Source: Lentzea atacamensis (GTDB lineage Bacteria; Actinomycetota; Actinomycetes; Mycobacteriales; Pseudonocardiaceae). Taken from it: a stretch of 64,000 bases of DNA. Below are positions 1-9,676 of this stretch, one piece after another. The notes under the pieces were generated by a model, which saw nothing but the letters and a program-made list of their open reading frames with translations, was not told the origin of the DNA and searched no databases. Both the position numbers and the translations under genes were made by a program. The stretch spans positions 620,001 to 684,000 of the forward strand of contig NZ_QLTT01000003.1 of NCBI RefSeq assembly GCF_003269295.1, written 5' to 3'. The first letter of the stretch is position 1, and each line of letters starts with the position of its first letter.

Positions 1-178
1 GGCAATGCGCCGTCGAGGCGGGCTGGTGACCGTCAGGAAGAAGGGCCACCGGAGGGCTGGCTCAGGGAGGACCCCTGGTGAACCGAGCCCCCGGAGTTGC
101 GGCGTCTGGGGCTCGACACCGCGGTGGAGCGTGGCACCCTTGAGTCGCGCGCATCTGTCGACGGTGGGGGAGCTGGAC

Positions 179-1069
179 ATGGCTGCATTGCGGCGGTATC
201 AGACCGTGGTTTCCGACAGCGCCCTGTGGGAGGGCTTCCCGTTCCGGTCAGGGGACGTGGTGCTGAGCCCGCCTGCGAAGTGCGGCACGACCTGGATGCA
301 GATGCTGTGCGCGTTGCTGATCTTCGACGACACCGAGTTCGGCCGGCCGCTCACGGAGATCTCCCCGTGGTTCGACGCGACCACCTACGACACGGCCGCG
401 ACGCTGGCAATGCTGGAGAGCCAGCAGCACCGGCGGTTCATCAAGACGCACACACCGCTCGACGGCCTGCCGTTCCACGAGGACGTGACCTACATCTGCG
501 TGGGGCGCGACCCCAGGGACGTCATGCTGTCCTTCGAGAACGCCACGGCCAACATCCATCCGGACGCCATCCCCGCGGGTGGGCTCGACCCGGAGGTGGC
601 CCAGCCCCCGGCGCCGGAGCCGATCGACCGGTTCTGGCTGTGGGCCGACTCGGACCTCGTCAACGACACGACCTCGTTCGGCGTGACCCTGGCCAACCTG
701 GTCAACCACGTGCGCACGTTCTGGGAGCGCCGCGACGAGCCCCAGGTGGCGCTCTTCCACTACGCGGACCTCAAAGCCGACCTGCCGGGCGAACTGCGGC
801 GCCTGGCGCGCGTGCTGTCGATCGAGATCAGCGACGAGCGCATCACCGAACTGGCGGCCGCGGCGACCTTCGACCACATGCGAGGCCGCGCCGACGAGCT
901 GGCTCCCGGCGTCGACCACAAACTGTGGCGCAGCAACGAGAACTTCTTCCGCTCCGGCACCAGCGGCCAGTGGCGCGGCCTGCTCGACTCCGCCGCGCTC
1001 GACCGCTACCACCGCCGCGTCGCCGAGCTGGCCCCACCCGACCTCGCCGAGTGGCTCCACCGCCCGTAG
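179..1069 (+). CDS. Cytosolic-type sulfotransferase
   Basis: Predicted PAPS-dependent sulfotransferase of 296 aa, the usual size for the Sulfotransfer_1 family, which moves a sulfonate group from PAPS to a hydroxyl or amine acceptor. The 5'-phosphosulfate loop PPAKCGTTWMQ lies at residues 31-41. A 3'-phosphate region RDPRDVMLS is near 109-117, and the C-terminal RSGTSGQW matches the RxGxxGxW end motif. There is no signal peptide, so it should be cytoplasmic. The frame is open upstream to position 5, but I chose the ATG at 179 because GGGGGAG sits at the right distance and family similarity begins just after it. The acceptor cannot be read from sequence. The neighbour across a shared terminator is an unrelated secreted xylanase, so context does not help. 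Confidence 0.85.
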   Translation: MAALRRYQTVVSDSALWEGFPFRSGDVVLSPPAKCGTTWMQMLCALLIFDDTEFGRPLTEISPWFDATTYDTAATLAMLESQQHRRFIKTHTPLDGLPFHEDVTYICVGRDPRDVMLSFENATANIHPDAIPAGGLDPEVAQPPAPEPIDRFWLWADSDLVNDTTSFGVTLANLVNHVRTFWERRDEPQVALFHYADLKADLPGELRRLARVLSIEISDERITELAAAATFDHMRGRADELAPGVDHKLWRSNENFFRSGTSGQWRGLLDSAALDRYHRRVAELAPPDLAEWLHRP

Positions 1070-1111
1070 CCGGGATCTCAAGTCCTGCCAACAGCTTTGG
1101 CTCATGACAGG

Positions 1112-1143
1112 GGCAGGGCCCCGGCCGCCACCGGGGCCCTGCC
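1112..1143. terminator. Perfect 13-bp hairpin between convergent genes
   Basis: GGCAGGGCCCCGG pairs perfectly with CCGGGGCCCTGCC across a 6-nt loop, between the stops of the sulfotransferase (+) and the xylanase (-). It probably terminates transcription from both sides. There is no long T run, as is common in actinomycetes. Confidence 0.75.
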
Positions 1144-1150
1144 GGCTTGA

Positions 1151-2978
<1,828 letters not shown>

Positions 2979-3998
2979 ATGGGATTTCGTGAAGGTCTGC
3001 TGGTCGGAGCGGCAGTGGCCATGGGGCTGTCGCTGACACCGGGGACCGCTGCCGCCCTCGAGCGCGACGTGGCGACGAACCTGGTCGTACCGTGGGACAT
3101 CGCGTTCCTGCCGGATCGCTCGGCGTTGGTGACCGAACGCAACTCGGCCCGCGTGCTGTCCGTCAGCAACGGGACGACCCGCGAGGTGGCCCGCATCCCC
3201 GGCGTCGCGGCGGAGGGTGAAGGCGGCCTGCTGGGCATCGCCGTGTCGCCGAACTACGCCACCGACCGGTACGTGTTCGTCTACTACACGTCCACTTCGG
3301 ACAATCGAATCGCCAGGTTCCGCATCGGCGAGACACCGCAGCCGATCGTGACCGGCATCCCGCGCGGCCGGACGATCCACAACGGTGGCGGTCTGTCGTT
3401 CGGTCCGGACGGACTGCTCTACGCGGGTACCGGCGATGCCGGCAACACCGCCAACGCGCAGAACCCGAGCTCGTTGGCGGGCAAGATCCTGCGCATGACG
3501 ACGGACGGCAGGCCCGCGCCGGGCAACCCGACCTCGTCACTGGTCTACAGCCTGGGCCACCGCAACGTGCAGGGTCTGGCCTGGGACACCGCCGGCCGGA
3601 TGTACGCCGCCGAACTGGGGCAGAACCGGCTCGACGAGCTGAACCGCATCCAGGCCGGCGGCAACTACGGCTGGCCCACCTGCGAGGGTTCCTGCAACGA
3701 CCCCAGGTTCGTGAACCCGCTGCTGACGTGGTCCACCGCGACGGCCTCGCCCAGCGGTTTGGCTTTCCACAACGGAAACCTCTACATGGCGGCGCTGCGC
3801 GGACAGCGGCTGTGGAAGATCCCGGTCACCGCCAACGGTGGCGTCGGCCAGCCGCAGGCGCTGTTCTCCGGTACCTACGGCCGCCTGCGCGGGGTCGCGT
3901 CCTCCCCGGACGGCACGCTGTGGTTCTCGACGTCGAACCGCGACGGGCGCGGCAGCACCCGGCCCGGTGACGATCGGATCGTCAGCACGACGAGCTGA
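2979..3998 (+). CDS. Secreted PQQ-dependent sugar (glucose/sorbosone-type) dehydrogenase
   Basis: A 339-aa exported beta-propeller enzyme of the GSDH/soluble glucose dehydrogenase family, which oxidises sugars with PQQ as cofactor. A signal peptide (about 1-27) ends at AAALERD. Family signatures are the VPWDIAFLPD strand, GGLLGIAVSPNY, TIHNGGGLSFGPDG (with the His expected at the active site), YSLGHRNVQGLAW and AELGQNRLDELN. The ATG at 2979 follows AAGGAGG with ideal spacing, so the longer upstream reading frame is ignored. It is divergent from the GH10 xylanase and may oxidise sugars released from hemicellulose, though the substrate cannot be predicted. It ends in a strong hairpin at 4005-4044. 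Confidence 0.88.
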   Translation: MGFREGLLVGAAVAMGLSLTPGTAAALERDVATNLVVPWDIAFLPDRSALVTERNSARVLSVSNGTTREVARIPGVAAEGEGGLLGIAVSPNYATDRYVFVYYTSTSDNRIARFRIGETPQPIVTGIPRGRTIHNGGGLSFGPDGLLYAGTGDAGNTANAQNPSSLAGKILRMTTDGRPAPGNPTSSLVYSLGHRNVQGLAWDTAGRMYAAELGQNRLDELNRIQAGGNYGWPTCEGSCNDPRFVNPLLTWSTATASPSGLAFHNGNLYMAALRGQRLWKIPVTANGGVGQPQALFSGTYGRLRGVASSPDGTLWFSTSNRDGRGSTRPGDDRIVSTTS

Positions 3999-4004
3999 CG
4001 AACA

Positions 4005-4044
4005 CGGCAACCTCCGCCTCGAAGTGCCGAGGCGGAGGTTGCCG
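4005..4044. terminator. 17-bp perfect hairpin
   Basis: Arms 4005-4021 (CGGCAACCTCCGCCTCG) and 4028-4044 pair perfectly around a 6-nt loop, between the converging sugar dehydrogenase (+) and acyl-CoA ligase (-) genes. A bidirectional terminator is likely. Confidence 0.8.
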
Positions 4045-4064
4045 GCCGCGCGAAACCGCGAGTT

Positions 4065-5600
4065 TCAGCTCCTGGTGAGCCGTTCTCTGATCTCCGCCTT
4101 GAGGACCTTGCCCACCTTGGACCGCGGCAGGTCCGGCCAGATCTCCACCTGCTTGGGCGTTTTCACGCCGCCCAGCCGTTCCTTCACGAACGCGGCGAGC
4201 TCGTCGGCGTCGGCGTGCCCGGCGGCGCGCAGCTGCACCACCGCGGTGACCCGCTCGCCCCACTTGTCGTCGGGGAGGCCGACGACGGCGCTGTCCTGGA
4301 CCGCGGGATGGGCCTGCAGCGCCTGCTCGACCTCGGCCGAGTACACGTTGAACCCGCCGGTGATGATCATGTCCTTGGCGCGGTCGACGATGTGGAGGTA
4401 GTTGTCCTCGTCCAGGTAGCCGATGTCGCCGGTGTGGTGCCAGCCGTGTGCGCTCACCTCGGCCGTCGCGGCGGGGTTCTCGTGGTAGCCGGCCATCACG
4501 AGCGGCCCCCGGACGACGATCTCCCCGCGCGAGCCGGGAGGCAGCAGGGCGCCGTCCGGAGCCATGATCGCGACCTGGGTCAGCGGGGTCGGCCTGCCCG
4601 CGGAGGACAGCCGGGCGGTGGCGATCGAGCCGTCGGGCAGGAAGTGGTCGGCCGGGGCGAGGGTGGCGATCATGTTCGGCGCTTCGGTCTGGCCGAACAG
4701 CTGGCCCATCACCGGCCCGATCCGGTGCAGTGCCTCGGTGAGCCGCACCGGGGACATCGGCGCTGCGCCGTACCAGAGACAGCGCAGCGAGCTGAGGTCG
4801 GCCGAGTCCAGGGCGGGGTGGTCGAGCAGGCCGTAGATCACGGTGGGCGGCAGGAACGCGTGGGTGATGCGGTGGTGCTCGATCAGCCGGAGGAACTCGC
4901 CGAGGTCGGGCGCCGGCATGATCACCGTCTCGCCGCCCTTGGTCATGATCGGGAACGTGAGGACGCCCGCCGAGTGCGTGAGCGGGGCCAGTGCCAGGTA
5001 GCGCGGGCGGTCGCCGAACGGGTAGCTCATCAGGGTCAGCGCGGTCGCGGTCTCCAGGTTGTGCCCCGTCAGCCGCACGCCCTTGGGCCGCCCGGTCGTG
5101 CCGCCGGTGCCGGCCAGCACGCAGAGATCGTCGTCGGCGACGGTCACCGGGTCCGGCTCCCTGCCGTGCCGTTCCAGCCACGCGGTGAACGTGACGGCGC
5201 CCTCGGCCTCGCCGTCCAGGCACACCAGCGTGGTCAGTGCGGGCAGGTCGCCGCGAATGCGCTCGACGAGCGGCGCGAACCGCGACTGGAAGAACAGGCA
5301 CCGGCAGCCGAACAACTCGAGCAGCTCCCGGTTCTCCGCGGCTTCGTTGCGGGGGTTGACCGGGCACCACACGGCACCCGCGCGGGAGATGCCGAACACG
5401 CACGTGAGGGGGAGCGGGTCGTTCGCGGAGAGGACCGCGACGCGGTCGCCGGGGCTGATTCCGCTGCCCTGCAACGCTCCCGCGATGGCGCGGGAGCGTT
5501 GCTGGACCTCGGCGTAGCTGGTGGAGACGCCGCCGATGGTCAGGCACGGCGCATCACCGCCGAGTGACGCGCCCTTGTCCAGGTAGTCGCAGAGCCGCAT
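4065..5600 (-). CDS. AMP-forming acyl-CoA synthetase
   Basis: A 511-aa adenylate-forming (ANL) enzyme that activates a carboxylic acid to its CoA thioester. The P-loop-like A3 motif AGTGGTTGRPKG is at about 173-184 and GQTEAPN (A5) near the middle. A7/A8 read TGDIGYLDEDNYLHIVDRAK and DMIITGGFNVYSAEVE, and the C-terminal catalytic Lys lies in SKVGKVLKAEI. The ATG at 5600 shares its A with the TGA of the upstream gene (TGATG), so translation is coupled. It is the last gene of a three-gene operon (SDR, reductase-like protein, ligase) divergent from a TetR regulator, a layout typical of catabolism of a hydrophobic or aromatic acid. The substrate is unknown. Confidence 0.9.
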   Translation of the reverse strand: MRLCDYLDKGASLGGDAPCLTIGGVSTSYAEVQQRSRAIAGALQGSGISPGDRVAVLSANDPLPLTCVFGISRAGAVWCPVNPRNEAAENRELLELFGCRCLFFQSRFAPLVERIRGDLPALTTLVCLDGEAEGAVTFTAWLERHGREPDPVTVADDDLCVLAGTGGTTGRPKGVRLTGHNLETATALTLMSYPFGDRPRYLALAPLTHSAGVLTFPIMTKGGETVIMPAPDLGEFLRLIEHHRITHAFLPPTVIYGLLDHPALDSADLSSLRCLWYGAAPMSPVRLTEALHRIGPVMGQLFGQTEAPNMIATLAPADHFLPDGSIATARLSSAGRPTPLTQVAIMAPDGALLPPGSRGEIVVRGPLVMAGYHENPAATAEVSAHGWHHTGDIGYLDEDNYLHIVDRAKDMIITGGFNVYSAEVEQALQAHPAVQDSAVVGLPDDKWGERVTAVVQLRAAGHADADELAAFVKERLGGVKTPKQVEIWPDLPRSKVGKVLKAEIRERLTRS

Positions 5601-6736
5601 CAGCGGTGCACTTCGACGATCGGGTCGAGCACCAGGCCGAACGACCGCAGCGCGCCGAGCAGCTCCCGGTGGCCGAACGCCTGGCAGCCGGAGGCGAACC
5701 CGACGCGGCGGGGCGCGTCCTGCAACAGGTGCGCTGCGGCGTGCACGTTGAGCAACGCGGTCTGCTTGTAGTTGCAGTTGCCGTGGATGACGCAGTGCGC
5801 GCGGCCGAGCGGGCCGGAAGCGTGCACGGAGTCCAGCGAGATGTTGGTCCTGGGGTTCTCGCGGGGCGGCATCTCGCTGCGCACCTGCGCGGAGAACTCG
5901 TCGACGATCCGGTACTTCTCCTCGTCCGACTTGCCTTCCATCTGCTGGAGAGCGGCGGTGACGATCTGCGGCACACCGAGCATCAACGGCCGGTTGAACA
6001 CACCACCGAGCGCACGCACCGACGCCACCCGCGGATCCTTCTTGAACCACACCGGATGTGCCGTACCGCCCCAGGGCAGTGCCAGGCCCAGTTCGTGCTG
6101 CCCCGGCACGACGAGCTCGTACAGCCCGGCGTCCGCAGGCCATTCCACGTACTCGTTCTGCTCCAGGTAGTACGCCTTGGCGAACGCGGCGTTGGTGAGG
6201 ATCGTGTTGGTGGAGGCGACGGTCGGGTAGCCCTTCCAGAACACCCCGATGTCCAAAGTGTCCAGTCCCGGCGTCTCCAGGCAGATCTGCGCGGCGATCT
6301 CGCCCACCGTGTACATCTGCGCGATGCCGGGGGAGAGCAGCAGGCCCTGCTTCGCGAACTCGGCGCCGTACCGCGCTTCGGCGTCGATCATCCAGTCCTG
6401 CTCGCCGTTGGTGTCGGTGTAGTGCGCACCGGCGTTCAGGCTCGCCTGCACCGCTTCGTGGCCGTAGCGGGAGAACGGGCCGACGGTGTTCAGCACGACC
6501 TTGGCCCCGGTGAACGCCTCGGTCAGCGCCGCCTCCGTGTGCTCCACCTCCGCGATCTCGTGGTCGACCGTCTGGACACCGGGCACCGCGTCGACGGCTT
6601 CCTTGACGCGTTTGCCGTCGCGGCCGGCGGCGAGGAACGGCACCCCGTACTCGCGCAGGTACTCGCAGATCAGGCGGCCGGTGTAGCCGGAGGCGCCGTA
6701 AACGACAACAGGCTTGTCCGTGGGCACGACGCTCAC
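5600..6736 (-). CDS. Saccharopine-dehydrogenase-like / trans-acting enoyl-reductase-like protein (DUF5938 type)
   Basis: A 378-aa protein opening with an NAD(P)-binding Rossmann motif, VVYGASGYTGRLICEYL (residues 9-25), typical of the saccharopine dehydrogenase NADP-binding superfamily and of mycobacterial trans-enoyl reductases. The rest is conserved-looking but has no classical catalytic signature I can name. It starts with GTG at 6736, overlapping the upstream SDR stop as GTGA, and its TGA overlaps the ligase ATG. Tight coupling between an SDR and an acyl-CoA ligase suggests it reduces or rearranges an intermediate of the same pathway. Lysine metabolism is unlikely, because no partner genes for that are present. 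Confidence 0.7.
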   Translation of the reverse strand: MSVVPTDKPVVVYGASGYTGRLICEYLREYGVPFLAAGRDGKRVKEAVDAVPGVQTVDHEIAEVEHTEAALTEAFTGAKVVLNTVGPFSRYGHEAVQASLNAGAHYTDTNGEQDWMIDAEARYGAEFAKQGLLLSPGIAQMYTVGEIAAQICLETPGLDTLDIGVFWKGYPTVASTNTILTNAAFAKAYYLEQNEYVEWPADAGLYELVVPGQHELGLALPWGGTAHPVWFKKDPRVASVRALGGVFNRPLMLGVPQIVTAALQQMEGKSDEEKYRIVDEFSAQVRSEMPPRENPRTNISLDSVHASGPLGRAHCVIHGNCNYKQTALLNVHAAAHLLQDAPRRVGFASGCQAFGHRELLGALRSFGLVLDPIVEVHR

Positions 6737-7536
6737 ATCCCCATTCCGCCGTCGACCGGAAGACCCGCTCCGGTGATGAACTTCGACGCGTCGGACGCCA
6801 GGAACACCACCGCGTCGGCCATGTCGTCGACCTGGCCCAGCCGTCCGAGCGGGGTCAGCTCCACGACCGCTCCGGCCGCCGCCTCCGGTGAGGGGAACAG
6901 ACCGAGTTCTGCACAGTCCACCGCGAGCTGGTTGCCCATCGCCGTGGGCGTGAGGCCGGGGTAGATGCAGTTGACCCGCACGCCGTAACCGAGCTTGCCC
7001 GACTCCGCGGCCGCCACCCTGGTGAGCCGGTCGATGGCGGACTTGGTCGCCGAGTACACGCTGATGCCGGGGAAGGCGATGGTGGCCGCGACGGACGCGA
7101 CGTTGATGATCGAGCCGCCGTTGCCCGCCGCGCCACCGGGACGCATGGTGCGCAGCCCGTGCTTGAGCCCGAGGGCGGTGCCCAGCACGTTGACGTCCAG
7201 CATCCTGCGGACGTCGTCGGGGTCGAGCTCGGTGATCAGGCTGGTGATCTCGATGCCCGCGTTGTTCACGAGGATGTCGAGCCCGCCGATCGCGTCGACC
7301 GCGGTGCTCACCGCCGTGGCCCAGCTCGCGTCGTCGGTGACGTCCAACGGCACGAACTCCGCCGTCGCCCCGGAGTCGCGCAACGACTGGGCGGTCTGCT
7401 TGCCCTCGTCCTCCAGCACGTCGCCGATCAGGACCGCCGCACCAGCTGCGGCCATGGCCTGCGCCATGCCGGCACCCAGTCCGCGCGCGCCCCCGGTGAC
7501 CAGGGCTTTCCGACCGTTCAGCTGATAGCTCGTCAT
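6733..7536 (-). CDS. SDR-family NAD(P)-dependent oxidoreductase
   Basis: A 267-aa classical short-chain dehydrogenase. The cofactor motif TGGARGLGAGMA is at about 14-25, NNAG follows at about 90, the active-site Ser lies in INVASVAA, and YSATK supplies Tyr and Lys. The end, DGGMGM, is typical of hydroxysteroid/3-oxoacyl-type SDRs. The ATG at 7536 is preceded by AGGAGGCGA. It is the first gene of the operon with the reductase-like protein and the acyl-CoA ligase. Its promoter lies in the operator-rich gap shared with the divergent TetR gene, so TetR repression is likely. The substrate alcohol or ketone is unknown. Confidence 0.88.
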   Translation of the reverse strand: MTSYQLNGRKALVTGGARGLGAGMAQAMAAAGAAVLIGDVLEDEGKQTAQSLRDSGATAEFVPLDVTDDASWATAVSTAVDAIGGLDILVNNAGIEITSLITELDPDDVRRMLDVNVLGTALGLKHGLRTMRPGGAAGNGGSIINVASVAATIAFPGISVYSATKSAIDRLTRVAAAESGKLGYGVRVNCIYPGLTPTAMGNQLAVDCAELGLFPSPEAAAGAVVELTPLGRLGQVDDMADAVVFLASDASKFITGAGLPVDGGMGM

Positions 7537-7578
7537 TGAGTCGCCTCCTCGGTGAGTTGGGTCACACCCTAACCAGTG

Positions 7579-7638
7579 CTTGACAGTCGTCAAGTTTTTC
7601 TTTGACAACTGTCCAAAGTTTTTTGGACGACTGGTCAG
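7579..7638. promoter_or_regulatory. Three adjacent inverted repeats, likely TetR operators
   Basis: Between the divergent SDR and TetR genes lie three similar palindromes: CTTGACAGTCGTCAAG (7579-7594), TTTGACAACTGTCCAAA (7601-7617) and TTTTGGACGACTGGTCAG (7621-7638). They share a TTGrC...GtCmA pattern at roughly 20-bp spacing, which puts them on one DNA face. Autoregulation and operon repression by the adjacent TetR protein is the simplest reading. Confidence 0.6.
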
Positions 7639-7670
7639 CGGTGGGCGCGACGGGCGATAGGATCCGAGTC

Positions 7671-8309
7671 GTGACGGACGTCGCTGAGCGCAAGCAGGAC
7701 CGGATCGCCCGCCGGCAGGTCGACAAGTTCGACGCCCGGCGGACCGAGCTCGCCGTGGCGACGCTGCACACCCTCGCCGAACTGGGCTACGCGCGGACGA
7801 GCCTGCGCGAGATCGCGCAGAACTCCGAGTTCTCGCACGGAGTCCTGCACTACTACTTCGCGGACAAGCGCGACCTGATCACCGAGGCGGTCCGTCAGTA
7901 CGAGGTTGTCTGCGTGACCCGGTACGACGAGGTGGTGGCCGGCGCGACCTCGTCGGAGCAACTGCGCGACGGGTTCGTCGCGATGTTCTTCGACACCCTC
8001 ACCGAGGACGCGACGCTGCACCGGCTCTGGTACGACCTGCGCAACCAGAGCCTGTTCGACGAGTCCTTCCGCGCGGACGTGCTGGAGATCGACGGTCATC
8101 GGGAAGCCATGGTGTGGCGGGTGATCAGCCGCTACGCGGAGCTGCGCGGTGGTGAGCCGGCGGGCTCGCCCGCGGTCGCCTACGTGACGCTCGACGGCGT
8201 CTTCCAGCGAGCGCTGCTGCACCACCTCGCCGGCGACGCGGGGGCCGTCGCGCGGTTGCGTGACGAGCTTCCGGCTGTCATGGACCTGCTCGTCACCGAC
8301 GCCGGCTAG
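7671..8309 (+). CDS. TetR-family transcriptional regulator
   Basis: A 212-aa regulator. The N-terminal TetR helix-turn-helix is clear: TLAELGYARTSLREIAQNSE, then the recognition segment FSHGVLHYYFADKRDLI. The C-terminal ligand domain is of the type often seen next to fatty-acid or aromatic catabolic operons. I chose the GTG at 7671 (V-T-D-V-A-E-R) with AGGA eight bases upstream. The open frame continues to 7602, but those codons overlap the operator palindromes. It is divergent from the SDR/reductase/acyl-CoA ligase operon, which it probably represses until an acyl-CoA or related ligand binds. Confidence 0.85.
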   Translation: MTDVAERKQDRIARRQVDKFDARRTELAVATLHTLAELGYARTSLREIAQNSEFSHGVLHYYFADKRDLITEAVRQYEVVCVTRYDEVVAGATSSEQLRDGFVAMFFDTLTEDATLHRLWYDLRNQSLFDESFRADVLEIDGHREAMVWRVISRYAELRGGEPAGSPAVAYVTLDGVFQRALLHHLAGDAGAVARLRDELPAVMDLLVTDAG

Positions 8310-8328
8310 CCTGCGCACCCACAGCCTT

Positions 8329-8901
8329 TCACCGGGCAGTCACGCGTTCCAGCGTTGTTCGCAACACGGTGAGCAGCGCATCGCGAACCGACACTTTGAC
8401 GCGCGCGTCGAACGTGACCAGCGGGACGTGGTCGCCGATCGCCAGCGCCCAGCGGATGTCCTCGACCGCGTGGCTGAGCCTGCCCTCGAAGAGGTTGACG
8501 GCGACGACGAACGGCAGACCCGTCTTCTCGAAGTAGTCGACGGCCGGATAGCAGTCGTCCATGCGCCGGGTGTCGACGATGACGAGCGCGCCCAGTGCGC
8601 CCAGCACCAGGTCTCGCCACATGAAGCCGAAGCGGTCCTGGCCCGGTGTGCCGAACAGGTACAGCTTGATGTCGTCGTCGACCGTGATGCAGCCGAAGTC
8701 CAGCGCCACGGTGGTGGTGGTCTTGTCCGGGACGTGAGCGGTGCGGTCCACGTCCTCGGATGCCGTGGTGATGGCCGCTTCGGTGCGCAGCGGCGTTGTT
8801 TCGGAGATGGACGCGACCGCTGTCGTCTTGCCGACTCCGAAACCGCCCGCGATGATGATCTTGACCGGCGTCGGGGTGCGGGGCTCAGCTGATGGCTTCA
8901 A
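8329..8901 (-). CDS. cvnD: Conservon Ras-like GTP/ATP-binding protein (CvnD)
   Basis: A 190-aa small GTPase of the actinobacterial conservon type. The P-loop GGFGVGKTT is at 19-27, the switch-II-like FGTPGQDRF in the middle, and a VDTRR / NLFEG region serves for base recognition. It overlaps cvnC by 17 bp. In Streptomyces, CvnA-D assemble as a membrane-associated, G-protein-coupled-receptor-like module with CvnD as the nucleotide switch. It is the last gene of an operon that also encodes an ABC transporter and a ureohydrolase. It converges on the TetR gene with only 19 bp between stops. Confidence 0.88.
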   Translation of the reverse strand: MKPSAEPRTPTPVKIIIAGGFGVGKTTAVASISETTPLRTEAAITTASEDVDRTAHVPDKTTTTVALDFGCITVDDDIKLYLFGTPGQDRFGFMWRDLVLGALGALVIVDTRRMDDCYPAVDYFEKTGLPFVVAVNLFEGRLSHAVEDIRWALAIGDHVPLVTFDARVKVSVRDALLTVLRTTLERVTAR

Positions 8902-9235
8902 GGCGGCGGATGATCCTCTCGATCATGGCGGGATCGCTGGCGAGGCCGGCGGCGGGACGGCGGACGACCACGTACCGGAGCGCCGCCAGGTCCGCCACGA
9001 GGACTCGGGCCACACCGATGTGCAGCCCGAGGATCGCGGCGATCTCCGCCACCGACATGGTCTTCGTGCACAGCGCCACGATGTCGCGGCGCTCGAACGA
9101 CAGGCTCGCGTGGGACGCCGCGCCGAGCTCACTGGTCAGCACCTGGGTTTCGATCTCCAGATCGCGGTCGATCGGCTCGGTCCGTCCGGACGTGAGCAGG
9201 TACGGCCGCAGCAGCGAGACGTCTGGGTCGGGCAC
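8885..9235 (-). CDS. cvnC: Conservon DUF742 protein (CvnC)
   Basis: A 116-aa DUF742 protein with the family start DVSLLRPYLLTSGRT and a winged-helix-like C-terminal half (MSVAEIAAILGLHIGVARVLVADL). CvnC-type proteins belong to the conservon signalling complex, and a DNA- or partner-binding winged helix is inferred. It sits between cvnB (3 bp gap) and cvnD (17 bp overlap) in the usual conservon order. Confidence 0.87.
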   Translation of the reverse strand: MPDPDVSLLRPYLLTSGRTEPIDRDLEIETQVLTSELGAASHASLSFERRDIVALCTKTMSVAEIAAILGLHIGVARVLVADLAALRYVVVRRPAAGLASDPAMIERIIRRLEAIS

Positions 9236-9238
9236 GGT

Positions 9239-9676
9239 CTACCGCCCGGCCGTGAACTTGAGCTCCTCGATCACCTGCGGGGTGAGGACGGAGCTGGCGC
9301 GGTTGGCGAACATCGCCATCTCGTAGCCGATCGTGCCGAGACTGGCCTGTTTGGACGCGAGCACGCCCAGGGCGCAGCCGATGCTGATGGTGCAGACCAT
9401 GAGGTATCCGTGGCCCAGCTCGACGATGACCTTGTCCGGCGGGCCGAGCGGGTGGCAGTCGGAGACACCGCCCGCGAGGCTCAGCATCGCCGACGTGATC
9501 GCCGCCAGCCGGTCGGCGTTCTCCCGCACCAGCTCCGGCGACGTCGCGATGAGCAGACCGTCGGAGGACACGGCGATCGCGGCCAGGGCGCCGGGGGTGC
9601 TTTGCGCGAAGCGGGTCACGAGCCAGTTGAAGTTCTGTGCTTCGACGCTGGTCCGTGCGGCGGGGAGCGCGGTCAT
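9239..9676 (-). CDS. cvnB: Conservon roadblock/LC7 protein (CvnB)
   Basis: A 145-aa roadblock/LC7-domain protein: NFNWLVTRFAQSTPGALAAIAVSSDG, then GLLIA and the GYLMVCTISIGCALGVLA strand-turn-strand. Roadblock proteins commonly act as GAP-like or scaffold partners of small GTPases, consistent with regulation of CvnD. The ATG overlaps the cvnA stop as ATGA (9673-9676), so expression is coupled to the sensor kinase. Confidence 0.88.
   Translation of the reverse strand: MTALPAARTSVEAQNFNWLVTRFAQSTPGALAAIAVSSDGLLIATSPELVRENADRLAAITSAMLSLAGGVSDCHPLGPPDKVIVELGHGYLMVCTISIGCALGVLASKQASLGTIGYEMAMFANRASSVLTPQVIEELKFTAGR

Noticed and set aside
1..178. N-terminal extension of the sulfotransferase from position 5
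   Set aside because: The extra 58 residues are Arg/Gly/Pro-rich with no fold, and a good ribosome binding site supports the ATG at 179.
4215..5567. 450-codon plus-strand frame over the acyl-CoA ligase
   Set aside because: A shadow frame. The minus strand encodes all ANL motifs in order.
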